Shown: positions 16,960 through 25,860, counted from the first letter of the stretch. The stretch is 64,000 bases of DNA from Pusillibacter faecalis (GCF_018408705.1 NZ_AP023420.1:1-64000); one strand, 5' to 3'. Translations and numbers: made by a program. The notes: generated by a model not told the origin, from the sequence alone.

Positions 16960-17057
16960 GAAAGCCTCCCTTTTAAACCTTGCCTTTTGGCGCTCCAAAA
17001 TCACAGATCACACAAAGAATTCTATAAAGTCTCATTCATTGTATGATCTCCTCTTAG

Positions 17058-17109
17058 TGGTCATACCATTATGCTATCCCCATTGTAGCAGACTTGTTGT
17101 CATTGTCAA
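17058..17109 (-). promoter_or_regulatory. Promoter and GntR-type operator of the amidohydrolase pair
   Basis: On the minus strand TTGACA (17104-17109), 16 bases, TACAAT (17082-17087). The palindrome TGGTATGACCA (17058-17068) begins 13 bases after the -10 box, i.e. just inside the transcript, a repression position. FadR-type GntR proteins recognise TGGT-n3-ACCA. Confidence 0.75.
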
Positions 17110-17222
17110 TAGATATTTGTGCAAAAAAGACGTTAAAAACTGAATTCCTTCCGTAGTCATCGTGAAATACAACAAAATTGAACATCCGTTTTTGTTTAAA
17201 TATACAGGCGCATCAGACATCT

Positions 17223-18491
17223 TTATGTCATTTTAAACAATTCGCGTGCTTCACCCACCATATAGAGCGACCCACAGATACAGATCACATCCTCGCCTTC
17301 GGCGCTGCGCTGCAGCTCCCGCAGGGCATCTGTCATTGTCGCATAAGGCACCGCCGCAGCATAGCCATATTCATCCCGCAGGCGCTGGCACAGCTCCGGT
17401 GCAGGAAGTGCCCTGTGGCTGTCCGGAGTCACCGCAGCAATGCGTGCCGCCAGCGGCAAAATTGCGTCAAAGATTCCGTGAAAATCCTTGTCCGCCAACA
17501 CGCCCATCAAAAAGGAGCATTTCTTTCCCGGGAAATACGACCGAAGAGAAGCCGCAATGGCCTCTGCGCACTGCTGGTTGTGGCCTCCATCAATGATGAT
17601 AATCGGGTGCCTGGAGACGCATTCAAAGCGCCCCGGCCACACGGCAGTGCACATCCCTTTCAGGATTGCCTCGTCTGGAATCTGCCAGCCTTTTGTACGC
17701 AGGACCTCCAGAACTGTCAGGGCTGTGGCGGCATTTTGAAGCTGATGCTCTCCCAAAAGAGACAGGCAAATTTCCGGATATGGTCCCCAGGAGAATCTCT
17801 GTCCCTCCAGAGATTTGGAAAGAGGCACGGCGGAACGCGCCGGGATCAGTGCTGCTCCCCGCTCCTGACAAATTTCCTGTGTCACCCCTACCACGGCCTC
17901 TGAGGAATCTCCCAGCACCACCGTACCTCCGGCTTTGATAATCCCGCCCTTTTCTGCGGCGATTTTCTCAATGGTGTCCCCCAAAATCTCTGTGTGCTCC
18001 AGACCAATGCGCGTGATCACCGCCGCTTCTGGCACCGGAATGCTGTTGGTGGCATCCAGGCGGCCGCCCAGTCCCACCTCCAGCACGACAATGTCGCACC
18101 CAGCGGACAAAAAGCAGCAGAATGCCACACAGGTCAGCAGCTCAAACTGGGTCGGTGCATCCTCCATGGTGTCTGCCGCAGTTTTTACCTGCTCTGTGGC
18201 TTCCGCCAGGGCTGTGTCCGAGATCGGCTGTCCATTCACCTGAAAACGCTCATTATACCGGACCAGGTGAGGCGAGGTATACAGCCCCACCCGGTATCCT
18301 GCCTGACGCAGGCAGGCGTCCAGCAGGGCCGCAGTGGACCCTTTGCCATTGGTTCCAGCCACATGGACAAATTTTAACTGCTTCTCCGGATTTCCCAGCC
18401 GGCGCAGCAGCTCCGCCATGCGGTCCAGTCCCAAATGGCTGCCCATCATATCAATCTGCGCGTAATAGCGCAGGGCTTCTTCGTAAGTCAT
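17223..18491 (-). CDS. folC: Folylpolyglutamate synthase / dihydrofolate synthase
   Basis: 422 aa. Adds glutamate residues to folates with ATP, which retains tetrahydrofolate in the cell and suits it to one-carbon enzymes. The P-loop is HVAGTNGKGSTAALL near residue 45, followed by TSPHLVRYNERFQVNG, the EVGLGGRLDATN motif and, in the C-terminal domain, IIIDGGHNQQ. The start is the ATG at 18491 (MTYEEALRYY); an in-frame extension into the upstream gene would be low-complexity and is rejected. Last gene of the fhs-fchA-folD-FNT-folC run, 59 bases after the channel gene. Confidence 0.9.
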   Translation of the reverse strand: MTYEEALRYYAQIDMMGSHLGLDRMAELLRRLGNPEKQLKFVHVAGTNGKGSTAALLDACLRQAGYRVGLYTSPHLVRYNERFQVNGQPISDTALAEATEQVKTAADTMEDAPTQFELLTCVAFCCFLSAGCDIVVLEVGLGGRLDATNSIPVPEAAVITRIGLEHTEILGDTIEKIAAEKGGIIKAGGTVVLGDSSEAVVGVTQEICQERGAALIPARSAVPLSKSLEGQRFSWGPYPEICLSLLGEHQLQNAATALTVLEVLRTKGWQIPDEAILKGMCTAVWPGRFECVSRHPIIIIDGGHNQQCAEAIAASLRSYFPGKKCSFLMGVLADKDFHGIFDAILPLAARIAAVTPDSHRALPAPELCQRLRDEYGYAAAVPYATMTDALRELQRSAEGEDVICICGSLYMVGEARELFKMT

Positions 18492-18514
18492 TATCCATAC
18501 TCCACTCTGCCACG

Positions 18515-18544
18515 GAGGGACAGTACCGAACGGCACTGTCCCTC
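18515..18544 (-). other. Hairpin between the FNT gene and folC
   Basis: GAGGGACAGT/ACTGTCCCTC with an inner CCG/CGG stem. No T-run follows, so it is more likely a processing or stability element than a terminator. Confidence 0.5.
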
Positions 18545-18550
18545 GCCTAT

Positions 18551-19180
18551 TTATTTTGCCTCTGTCGTGATCACTCTCCGGATGACAGGGAATACCACGC
18601 CGCCGACTGCATTGCCCAGCGTCATGACCAACAGGTAGAGCAGGGTCTTTCCGCTCCACATTCCCGCGACGGAGAAATAATACATATTGGCTACACAGTG
18701 CTCAAAGCCGCACAGAATAAACACCATCACCCCAAAAAAGAGGGACAGGTACTTTCCAAGCTCATGGGAATTCCTGTTGAAGCCCTCCACAGCTATGTAA
18801 ATCAGCAGGTTGCAGAAAATAGCCAGAAGAAAGATGCTCCCTAAGCTGTCTCCCAGCTTGGTCTCGCACAGCCCGGCCGCCTTTTCTACAATCGCAGGGG
18901 CGATTCGGGTGCTGCGCTCTGCCAGGGCCAGCAGACCCGTTCCGGCCAGATTCCCCACCCAGATAGGAATGAGATCCAGCGCATAGGCGGCGTCCTTTTC
19001 AAACACGTAGCATACCTTGCCGGTAAAGAGGTGCATTCCCATCGTGCAGATAGTAAAAAGTCCCACTGTAAAAAACAGGGCTCCCAGCACCTTGTTGTCT
19101 AGAGACAGGAACACCGTTCCGCCCAGGCCAATGCATATGCCCGCTAACAGCGCGGATAAGAACAGCTTGACGACTCTCAC
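18551..19180 (-). CDS. Formate/nitrite (FNT) family channel
   Basis: 209 aa with six hydrophobic segments. FNT features are visible: the re-entrant loop TMGMHLFTGKV and, in the second half, GFEHCVANMYYF, which carries the conserved histidine. FNT proteins pass formate, nitrite or bicarbonate. Next to fhs, formate is the natural cargo, either supplied for formyl-THF synthesis or exported when the pathway runs backwards. The GTG start overlaps the folD stop by four bases. The protein is shorter than the usual 250-280 aa, mainly at the N-terminus. Confidence 0.8.
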   Translation of the reverse strand: MRVVKLFLSALLAGICIGLGGTVFLSLDNKVLGALFFTVGLFTICTMGMHLFTGKVCYVFEKDAAYALDLIPIWVGNLAGTGLLALAERSTRIAPAIVEKAAGLCETKLGDSLGSIFLLAIFCNLLIYIAVEGFNRNSHELGKYLSLFFGVMVFILCGFEHCVANMYYFSVAGMWSGKTLLYLLVMTLGNAVGGVVFPVIRRVITTEAK

Positions 19181-20037
19181 TGAGCCGCCCTCTTCGCAGC
19201 CTCCACCACGTGTCCGATCAGAACGGAGGTGGTAACTGCTCCCACGCCGCCGGGCACCGGGGTGATGGCCTCGACAATAGGCTCCACCTCGTCATACACA
19301 GCGTCGCCGGCAATGCCGCCCTTGGCCTCGTCCCAGTTGATGGAGACGTCAATCACCACCTGGCCGGGGCACACATAGTCCTTGGTAAGGCTCTTCAATA
19401 CGCCTGCCGCGGAAACCAGAATGTCCGCCTCCCGGGCAACGGCGGCCACATCCCTGGTCTTGGTGTGGCAGACGGTAACGGTAGCGTTCTTAGCCAGCAA
19501 CATCATGGCCGCGGGCTTGCCCACCACGAGGCTCCGGCCCAGTACCACGGCCTTCTTGCCAGTGCAGTCGATGCCATAGTGGTCTAGAATCTCCATACAG
19601 GCAGCAGGGGTGCAGGGCGCAAAGCCCAGCTCCTTGCCCATAAACACGCCGGCATTGGAGCCGTTCGTCATGCCGTCCACATCCTTGCGGGGGTCCAGAC
19701 GGTTGCAGATTTCATCCTGGTCCGCCTTCAGATGCTTCGGCAGGGGACGGAACATCAGGACACCGTGAATCTGGTCATTGGCGTTGATGGCGTCGATGGT
19801 GCGGAGCAGCTCCTCCTTGCTGACATCCTCAGGCAGCAGGAACTTCTCCACCGCAACGCCCAGGGCTTCCGCACGCTTGGTGGCGCCCTTTTCATAGCTC
19901 AGATCGTCAGGCCGCTCGCCGCAGCGTACAATGGCCAGGGTGGGGTTCACGCCCCGGGCCTTCAGCTCCTCGCACTCCGCAATGATGCGGGCATTGAGCT
20001 TTTCATTGACTTCCTTTCCCAACAGCTGTTTTGCCAT
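19177..20037 (-). CDS. folD: Methylene-THF dehydrogenase / cyclohydrolase
   Basis: 286 aa. Interconverts 5,10-methylene- and 5,10-methenyl-THF with NAD(P). Tyr48 and the catalytic lysine six residues later (Lys54) are kept in SYEKGATKRA, but the intermediate lysine usual in this motif is alanine. The nucleotide motif VVLGRSLVVGKPAAMML is intact. The C-terminal signature reads PGGVGAVTT instead of PGGVGPMT. A separate FchA cyclohydrolase is encoded directly upstream, so this enzyme may work mainly as a dehydrogenase. It starts 16 bases after fchA and overlaps the FNT gene. Confidence 0.9.
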   Translation of the reverse strand: MAKQLLGKEVNEKLNARIIAECEELKARGVNPTLAIVRCGERPDDLSYEKGATKRAEALGVAVEKFLLPEDVSKEELLRTIDAINANDQIHGVLMFRPLPKHLKADQDEICNRLDPRKDVDGMTNGSNAGVFMGKELGFAPCTPAACMEILDHYGIDCTGKKAVVLGRSLVVGKPAAMMLLAKNATVTVCHTKTRDVAAVAREADILVSAAGVLKSLTKDYVCPGQVVIDVSINWDEAKGGIAGDAVYDEVEPIVEAITPVPGGVGAVTTSVLIGHVVEAAKRAAQ

Positions 20038-20053
20038 GATGATCCCCCGTTTC

Positions 20054-20680
20054 TCAGCCCCGCAGACGGCGGTTGACCTCGTCGGCCACCTTCCGCGCCC
20101 GCGGCATATATTCCCTCAGCATCGCATCCGCCTGATCGTCCAGCTTGGCAGCCGCCTCCCGGTCCAGCAGCGTCTTGGTGTTGACAAAAATGTTCATGCT
20201 GGCACTCTCCAGCGCTGCGGCACAGCAAAGGGCTCCGCAGCCCACATCAGATACCAGTGTCACACTGCCCTTTTCCAGCATCTCCTCCAGCAGCTCAATA
20301 GCCTCGCAGCAGGCCTTCATCATCTCAACAGGCGCCTCACAGGCGAACTTTGTGGCAGCCTCCAGCGTCTCATCGTGTTTGGGATCGTCCTTGGGAATGG
20401 AGTATGCCTTGGAGAGCGGCTCAAATGCCTCCGCGTCCTTGTCCACCAGATCCAGCAGGCGCTCCTGTACGGCAGCACCCTTTTCCAGCATTCGCTTCAC
20501 GTCTGCCTCATACTGGGCATACTTCTTGCGGCCTACGGTCAGATTGCCCACCATGGAGCATAGGGCAGTGCCCAGAGCGCCCACTAGGGCGGCAGCCCCG
20601 CCGCCGCCGGGAACCGGAGCCTTGGAGGCCAGAACCGCCGCAAAATCTGCGCAACTCTTTTCAATCATTTTCTCGCTCAT
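20054..20680 (-). CDS. fchA: Methenyl-THF cyclohydrolase / formimino-THF cyclodeaminase
   Basis: 208 aa from the ATG at 20680 (after AAAGGTGG). Family signature PVPGGGGAAALVGALGTALC followed by MVGNLTVGRKKY, and the downstream DKDAEAFEPLSKAY. In acetogenic and purine- or glycine-fermenting clostridia this protein sits between formyl-THF ligase and FolD, exactly as here. No glutamate formiminotransferase domain is attached, so it is the stand-alone FchA form. It would open methenyl-THF to 10-formyl-THF and may also deaminate formimino-THF. Confidence 0.88.
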   Translation of the reverse strand: MSEKMIEKSCADFAAVLASKAPVPGGGGAAALVGALGTALCSMVGNLTVGRKKYAQYEADVKRMLEKGAAVQERLLDLVDKDAEAFEPLSKAYSIPKDDPKHDETLEAATKFACEAPVEMMKACCEAIELLEEMLEKGSVTLVSDVGCGALCCAAALESASMNIFVNTKTLLDREAAAKLDDQADAMLREYMPRARKVADEVNRRLRG

Positions 20681-20754
20681 TGATCGTTCCACCTTTCCCG
20701 GGAAAACCTTGTCCCCATCGCACAGGGCTCCCGCGCAGTTTTCCCATATGATAC

Positions 20755-20783
20755 GGATTGCCCGAAGAATCTTCGGGCAATCC
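20755..20783 (-). other. 13-bp perfect hairpin between fhs and fchA
   Basis: GGATTGCCCGAAG/CTTCGGGCAATCC with a 3-base loop and no T-run. In a 124-base gap inside the operon it probably sets relative transcript levels or stability of fhs against the downstream genes. Confidence 0.6.
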
Positions 20784-20804
20784 AGCTGATAGCATCATCA
20801 AAAA

Positions 20805-22481
20805 TTAGAACAAACCGCTGATCTTGCCGTTCTCGTCCACATCGATCTTCTCAGCGGAGGGAACCTTGGGAAGACCGGGCATGGTCATGATGTCACCAGT
20901 GAGCGCTACAATGAAGCCAGCGCCGGCAGAGACCTTCAGATTACGCACCGTGACAGTGAAGCCCTTGGGCGCGCCCAGCAGAGCAGCATCGTCAGAGAAG
21001 CTATACTGCGTCTTGGCCATGCAGATGGGCAGGTTGCCAAAGCCCAGATCCGTGAGCTGCTGGGCCTGCTTCTTGGCGTTGGCCGTCAGCACCACGCCGT
21101 CGCCGTGGTAGACCTTCTTCACGATGGTGTCCAGTTTCTGCTCGATGGAGGCGTCGGCGTCATAGACGAACTGGAAGTTGTTGGGCTGCTCGCACAGGCG
21201 CACAACCTCCTCGGCCAGGGCCTTGCCGCCCTCGCCGCCCTTGGCCCAGACCTCGCTGAGGGCCACATTCACGCCCAGCTCGTTGCACTTCTTCTCCACC
21301 AGGTCCAGTTCCGCTTTGGTGTCAGTGGGGAAGGCATTAATGGCCACCACGCAGGGCAGGCCGTAAACGTTCTTCACGTTGTCCACGTGCTGCAGCAGGT
21401 TGGGCAGGCCCTTCTCCAGAGCCTCCAAATTCTCGTTGTTCAGGTCAGCCTTGGCAACACCGCCGTGATACTTCAGGGCGCGGACCGTGGCCACGATCAC
21501 CACTGCAGAGGGGTGCAGGCCAGCCATCCGGCACTTGATGTCGATGAACTTCTCAGCGCCCAGGTCTGCGGCGAAGCCGGCCTCGGTCACGGCGTAGTCG
21601 CCCATCTTCAGCGCCATGCGGGTGGCGGTGACGGAGTTGCAGCCGTGGGCAATGTTGGCGAAGGGGCCGCCGTGAATGAAGGCAGGGGTATGCTCCAGAG
21701 TCTGCACCAGGTTGGGCTTCAGGGCGTCCTTCAGAAGAGCCGCCATTGCGCCCTCGGCCTTCAGGTCATGAGCGGTGACAGGCTTGCCGTCATAGGTATA
21801 GGCCACGATCATACGGGCAAGACGGGCCTTGAGGTCGTTGATGTCACTGGCCAGGCACAAAACCGCCATGATCTCGGAGGCCACGGTGATCTCGAAGCCA
21901 TCCTCACGGGGCACGCCCTGAGCCTTGCCGCCCAGACCGTCCACAATATGGCGCAGCTGACGGTCGTTCATATCCACAGCGCGCTTCCAGGTGATCTGCT
22001 TCACGTCAATCCCCAGCGCGTTGCCCTGCTGAATGTGGTTATCCAGCATGGCGGCCATCAGGTTGTTGGCAGCACCAATGGCGTGGAAGTCGCCGGTGAA
22101 GTGCAGGTTGATGTCCTCCATGGGCACCACCTGAGCATAACCGCCGCCGGCAGCACCGCCCTTGACACCAAACACAGGCCCCAGAGAGGGCTCACGCAGG
22201 GCAACCACAGCCTTTTTCCCGATCTTGCGCAGGCCGTCCGCAAGGCCCACAGAGGTGGTGGTCTTACCTTCGCCGGCGGGAGTTGGGGTAATCGCTGTCA
22301 CCAGGATCAGCTTACCGTCTGGCTGATCCTTCAGGTCCTTCAGCATCCGGTAGTCAATCTTGGCCTTGTAATTGCCATACTGCTCAATGTACTTCTCATC
22401 CACCCCACAGTTCTTTGCCACTTCTGTGATTTTCAACGGGGTTGTTTCCTGGGCGATTTCGATATCACTTTTGAAACTCAT
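20805..22481 (-). CDS. fhs: Formate-tetrahydrofolate ligase
   Basis: 558 aa. Joins formate to THF using ATP, or in reverse makes ATP from 10-formyl-THF. The P-loop is [12 protein letters not shown] near residue 70, followed by [21 protein letters not shown] and the [11 protein letters not shown] region. Full length for the family. First gene of the fhs-fchA-folD-FNT-folC operon. The promoter is TTGACA-17-TATAAT with an imperfect GntR operator just downstream; the leader is about 145 bases. The reading direction is opposite to the gntR-panB pair, from which it diverges. Confidence 0.95.
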   Translation of the reverse strand: MSFKSDIEIAQETTPLKITEVAKNCGVDEKYIEQYGNYKAKIDYRMLKDLKDQPDGKLILVTAITPTPAGEGKTTTSVGLADGLRKIGKKAVVALREPSLGPVFGVKGGAAGGGYAQVVPMEDINLHFTGDFHAIGAANNLMAAMLDNHIQQGNALGIDVKQITWKRAVDMNDRQLRHIVDGLGGKAQGVPREDGFEITVASEIMAVLCLASDINDLKARLARMIVAYTYDGKPVTAHDLKAEGAMAALLKDALKPNLVQTLEHTPAFIHGGPFANIAHGCNSVTATRMALKMGDYAVTEAGFAADLGAEKFIDIKCRMAGLHPSAVVIVATVRALKYHGGVAKADLNNENLEALEKGLPNLLQHVDNVKNVYGLPCVVAINAFPTDTKAELDLVEKKCNELGVNVALSEVWAKGGEGGKALAEEVVRLCEQPNNFQFVYDADASIEQKLDTIVKKVYHGDGVVLTANAKKQAQQLTDLGFGNLPICMAKTQYSFSDDAALLGAPKGFTVTVRNLKVSAGAGFIVALTGDIMTMPGLPKVPSAEKIDVDENGKISGLF

Positions 22482-22613
22482 GCTCTCGTTCTCCTTTTAT
22501 AAAATATTTTGTCTCCGATTGCATTTTCCTGTACAGACAGCCTCCTCAGTGCGGACACCGGGGAAATCATATCTGTCTCTTCCGTCAGGTGCTAATTGCG
22601 TACGGCTTTTACG

Positions 22614-22662
22614 TGGTCTGACCTGTTTCCATCATTATATAAAATCGCCCTGCGGATGTCAA
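22614..22662 (-). promoter_or_regulatory. fhs promoter with a near-copy of the GntR operator
   Basis: Minus strand TTGACA (22657-22662), 17 bases, TATAAT (22634-22639), a consensus promoter. AGGTCAGACCA (22614-22624) begins nine bases after the -10 box. It shares the GGTC/GACC architecture of the perfect operators, with one arm base and the centre changed. Confidence 0.7.
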
Positions 22663-22718
22663 GCAGGATTTGTAAAAAGTCGAAGTATCTGAAAGCACCC
22701 GTTTTTTGTTGCAGGAGA

Positions 22719-22747
22719 TTGACGAAATCCCCTGTATACCTTATAAT
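22719..22747 (+). promoter_or_regulatory. Promoter of the GntR regulator gene
   Basis: TTGACG (22719-22724), 17 bases, TATAAT (22742-22747). No TGGT-n3-ACCA site follows, so self-repression through the same operator is not evident. Confidence 0.75.
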
Positions 22748-22788
22748 AAATCCGTTATGATTATGTAAAGGACAAAGGAGCGATTGAC

Positions 22789-23523
22789 ATGAACAACCCT
22801 CTTGACGGGATCGACAGCACTGCCAAACCACTCTCTGAGCAAATCGCGCTGCAGCTGCGTGGTATGATCTTTGACCAACACCGCTTTCAGCCTGGGGACC
22901 GCTTGCCGGACGAGCGCAGCCTTGCGATTGAGATGGGGGTCAGCCGTACCTCTCTGCGGGAGGCCATTAAAATTTTAGTGGCAGGTGGTGTCCTGGTGAT
23001 TCGCCGCGGCGTGGGCACATTCGTCTCCGAAACCCCTGGAAAAGTGGAGGACCCCTTTGGCTTCGCCTATGCCGAGGACAAAAAGCAGCTCCTATCCGAC
23101 TGGTATCAGTGCCGTCTGATCATTGAGTCAGAGGCTATGGAACTGGTTGCCAAAAACGCTGCAGACGAGGAGCTTGAAGGCCTGGAAGAGCTAGCCCGCC
23201 GCCAAGGAGACATGATCAGCGCCGCCCACAAGGGCAATCCAGACGGCTACTCTTTCATGGAACTGGACCGGGAATTTCACTCCGCTTTGGCACAGGCCAC
23301 TCACAGTGCCGTCATGGGGCGGGTCCTTCCCGCACTTCATGAGTGGGTTTATTTTGGCGCAGCCATTGGCGAGTACCCGCGCCTGTCCCGGCAGATGGAA
23401 GAGAACGCCAGAAAAAGCCACTTGAGTATTGCCCGATTTTTAAAGATGCGAGACGGCAAGGGCGCAAATCTGGCCATGCGTTACCACATGCTTCAGGCTT
23501 TGGAGGATGTGGAGCGTCCGTAG
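22789..23523 (+). CDS. GntR-family regulator, FadR (FCD) subfamily
   Basis: 244 aa. The N-terminal winged helix has the GntR signature LPDERSLAIEMGVSRTSLRE, with the wing RRGVGTFVSE ending near residue 80. The C-terminal all-helical FCD domain (about 100-235) keeps the ligand/metal histidine pattern (DREFHSALAQATH and the late RYHMLQAL). It stands between the divergent fhs operon and panB. Identical 11-base palindromes at panB and at the amidohydrolase promoter, and a variant at fhs, are its likely targets. FCD domains usually sense small carboxylates; formate, a 2-oxo acid or pantoate-type acids are candidates. Confidence 0.88.
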   Translation: MNNPLDGIDSTAKPLSEQIALQLRGMIFDQHRFQPGDRLPDERSLAIEMGVSRTSLREAIKILVAGGVLVIRRGVGTFVSETPGKVEDPFGFAYAEDKKQLLSDWYQCRLIIESEAMELVAKNAADEELEGLEELARRQGDMISAAHKGNPDGYSFMELDREFHSALAQATHSAVMGRVLPALHEWVYFGAAIGEYPRLSRQMEENARKSHLSIARFLKMRDGKGANLAMRYHMLQALEDVERP

Positions 23524-23651
23524 CGATGCTATCTATCCTGAAAGCAATCGTATCAATTGATACAACGAGTATCATTGATCTGCAATTTTATGAATTCACC
23601 TCAGCCTATCCTCTGTCTTCTGAGCGCCCCATGAAAATTAAGGAAGATGGC

Positions 23652-23705
23652 TTGACTTTTGAGAAGGGATTGAGTATGATAGAAAGTATCAAAGTGGTCA
23701 TACCA
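23652..23705 (+). promoter_or_regulatory. panB promoter and GntR-type operator
   Basis: TTGACT (23652-23657), 17 bases, TATGAT (23675-23680). The palindrome TGGTCATACCA (23695-23705) starts 14 bases after the -10 box. It is base-for-base the same as the site at 17058-17068 and at the same distance from its promoter. Confidence 0.8.
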
Positions 23706-23759
23706 CGCAGCTGGCTCTGTAGGATGAGATTCAAAAATTGATGAAAGAGGTGCTTTACA

Positions 23760-24611
23760 ATGGGCAACAAGAAAAAGATGACAGTTTTGGATTTCCAGAA
23801 GTACAAGGACGAGGGCCGCAAGTTCTCCTTCGTAACGGCCTACGACTACACCACCGCTAGCATTGTCAACGAGAGTGACTGCGAGATCATCCTGGTGGGC
23901 GACTCCCTGGGCATGATTATGCTGGGCTACAACACGACGGTGCCTGTGACGGTGGACGACATGATCCACCACATCCGCCCGGTGGTCAAGGGCGCTCCGG
24001 ACACCTTCATCATCGGAGATATGCCGTTTGGCTCCTACAACGTCAGCAAGGAGCAGGCCATTGAGACAGCCAACCGGATCACCAAGGAGACCCTGTGCGA
24101 CTGCGTGAAGCTGGAGGGCGGCGCGAACATGGCTCCCACGATCCGCGCGATGGTGGACGCCGGCATCAATGTGATGGGCCACATCGGTATGACCCCGCAG
24201 ACCGCCACCTCTTTCGGCGGCTTTAAGGTGCAGGGCGGCACGCCTGAGTCTGCCCGGAAGCTGATTGAGGACGCCAAGGCTCTGGAGGCCGCGGGCGTGT
24301 TCGCCATGGTTGTGGAGTGCGTTCCCAGCGTGGTGGCCAAGGCCATGCAGGAGGAAGTGCATGTGCCCATCCTGGGCATTGGCGCCGGTCCTTATGTGGA
24401 TTGCCAGGTGCTGGTGACGCAGGACCTGCTGGGCATGTACGGCGACTTCAAGCCCAAGTTCGTCAAGCACTTCGCCAACATCCGCGCCGAGATGATCAAG
24501 GGCCTCAACCTCTTCCACGAGGAAACCCTCAGCGGTGCTTTCCCCACGCCCGAGTACTCCTTCAACAAGGCCGTGGAGATTCCCTCTGTTTACGGTCCCG
24601 GCAACAACTGA
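23760..24611 (+). CDS. panB: Ketopantoate hydroxymethyltransferase
   Basis: 283 aa. Transfers the one-carbon unit of 5,10-methylene-THF to 2-oxoisovalerate to give ketopantoate; the reaction is reversible. The metal-binding VGDSLGMIMLGY, DMPFGSYNVS and catalytic-glutamate ECVPSVVAKAM segments are present. Full length. No panC, panD or panE is nearby. Instead it is flanked by a GntR regulator and the THF one-carbon operon and carries the shared operator. This suggests a role tied to one-carbon flow beyond routine pantothenate synthesis, though ordinary biosynthesis is not excluded. Confidence 0.9.
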   Translation: MGNKKKMTVLDFQKYKDEGRKFSFVTAYDYTTASIVNESDCEIILVGDSLGMIMLGYNTTVPVTVDDMIHHIRPVVKGAPDTFIIGDMPFGSYNVSKEQAIETANRITKETLCDCVKLEGGANMAPTIRAMVDAGINVMGHIGMTPQTATSFGGFKVQGGTPESARKLIEDAKALEAAGVFAMVVECVPSVVAKAMQEEVHVPILGIGAGPYVDCQVLVTQDLLGMYGDFKPKFVKHFANIRAEMIKGLNLFHEETLSGAFPTPEYSFNKAVEIPSVYGPGNN

Positions 24612-24622
24612 GATTTGCTTCT

Positions 24623-24665
24623 AAGGCCCGCGGTGGTTTTTCCACCGCGGGCCTTCTTTCTGCCT
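24623..24665 (+). terminator. Terminator of panB
   Basis: AAGGCCCGCGGTGG/CCACCGCGGGCCTT stem with a TTTTT loop, followed by CTTTCTGCCTTCT. Confidence 0.85.
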
Positions 24666-24723
24666 TCTCTTCATAACATCCCGCCCCGAAGCCTTTCACC
24701 TCCGGCTGGTCTGATCTGACTTC

Positions 24724-25860
24724 TTACTGATCTGGCGCTGTCACCGCCAGACCATTGACCTCAATTCCTTCTTCAATAGGAATCAGAATGTACTTCTTTC
24801 CATCAATCATCCGCGCCTGTGCCAGATGGCTGTATTCTGGGTTGATCCGGACAGCCGCCTGTGCTGTTTTGATCTCGAACCGCCCTGCATCCAAAATGTT
24901 TTCCGGGTATAACACCGTACCAGAGCCAAATTGCTCTGAGCACCGCTGCTCAAAGGCGGTGATCCGCTCTTCCGGAACGCCACATTCCCGTAAAGTATTT
25001 TTCATTTCTCCCACGCTTATGGTAAGCGGTTCTGGAATTTTACACTCCTTATGCTGCTCCAGCTTACCAGAGAGATGCTCGTGAATGGCCTGTGCAACCC
25101 CAAAGCTGTATGTATCCTCCAGCGCCTCGGACAAGGCTGTCTGAAACGCCTCCTTCTGCTCAGCGGCCGACATAGGTGGGTCAATATGGAACACCGCGTC
25201 AATAAATTCCTGATGCAGTTCCCCGCTCTTTTGTGAATAGAACAGCGCGTCGTAAATATTAGCTGACCTGTCATCGAAGGCCGGAAATACAAAGCCAAGC
25301 TCCGGCGCCATGACGGTCTGCCGCGCGGTGCAGTGGAACTCGTTATCCCCGGGAAAATAGTTCAGCTCCACTTTCCCCAGCTTTACCGGACAAACCGCAC
25401 ATACAATATAGGAGAACACCTCGTCCGAGGCATCCTGCTGAAACTCCCCATCTCCGCCTTTATGCGGCACATCATAGGTATCGTGCGCCAGCAACAGAAC
25501 ATAGGGGCGCCCATCCATGTCCAGGCTCCCTATGACCTTTTGGTAAAAGTTCCTTCGGATTTCTCCGTCCTGCAGCTCAGAGTCCCGAAGATTCATCAGC
25601 AGCCGGTGCTCTTCACTGTCCATAACCTGCTGGGTGGAAAACACAATATCAATCAAGTTTTTTCCCAGTGTACCAGACATGGTCTTTTTCAAAAGTCCCA
25701 GATATTGCTCGACCTCTTCCTGAGGCAGCATTCCAAGAGGCTCCTCCAAATCGGAGACCAACTCGCCGCCGCTGTTAACAAAGCACCCGTAAATACGGCT
25801 GACAGCATTTTTTTCCGGTCGCCAGCGTCGGCGCAGTTCACTTAACTCTCTTTGGTTCAT
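24724..25860 (-). CDS. DUF4317 family protein
   Basis: 378 aa from the ATG at 25860 (MNQRELSELRRRW), after GAGGAA; a 44-residue in-frame extension is not family-like. The N-terminal part matches DUF4317: RPEKNAVSRIYGCFVN, later RPYVLLLAHDTYDVPHKG and PELGFVFPAFDDRSANIYDAL. Soluble, clostridial, function unknown. Single gene with its own promoter at 25940-25968; the panB terminator faces its end. Confidence 0.85.
   Translation of the reverse strand: MNQRELSELRRRWRPEKNAVSRIYGCFVNSGGELVSDLEEPLGMLPQEEVEQYLGLLKKTMSGTLGKNLIDIVFSTQQVMDSEEHRLLMNLRDSELQDGEIRRNFYQKVIGSLDMDGRPYVLLLAHDTYDVPHKGGDGEFQQDASDEVFSYIVCAVCPVKLGKVELNYFPGDNEFHCTARQTVMAPELGFVFPAFDDRSANIYDALFYSQKSGELHQEFIDAVFHIDPPMSAAEQKEAFQTALSEALEDTYSFGVAQAIHEHLSGKLEQHKECKIPEPLTISVGEMKNTLRECGVPEERITAFEQRCSEQFGSGTVLYPENILDAGRFEIKTAQAAVRINPEYSHLAQARMIDGKKYILIPIEEGIEVNGLAVTAPDQ

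Noticed and set aside
15214..17046. A 610-codon open frame on the plus strand opposite amidohydrolase paralog 1
   Set aside because: It is antisense to a clear enzyme gene, has no ribosome site, and arises from GC-rich codon bias.
21105..22502. A 465-codon plus-strand frame opposite fhs
   Set aside because: Histidine/valine-rich composition typical of an antisense shadow; fhs on the other strand is unmistakable.
22482..22625. THF riboswitch before fhs
   Set aside because: The GGAGAGTAGA-type and GCATCCGCTCC-type conserved strings are absent.
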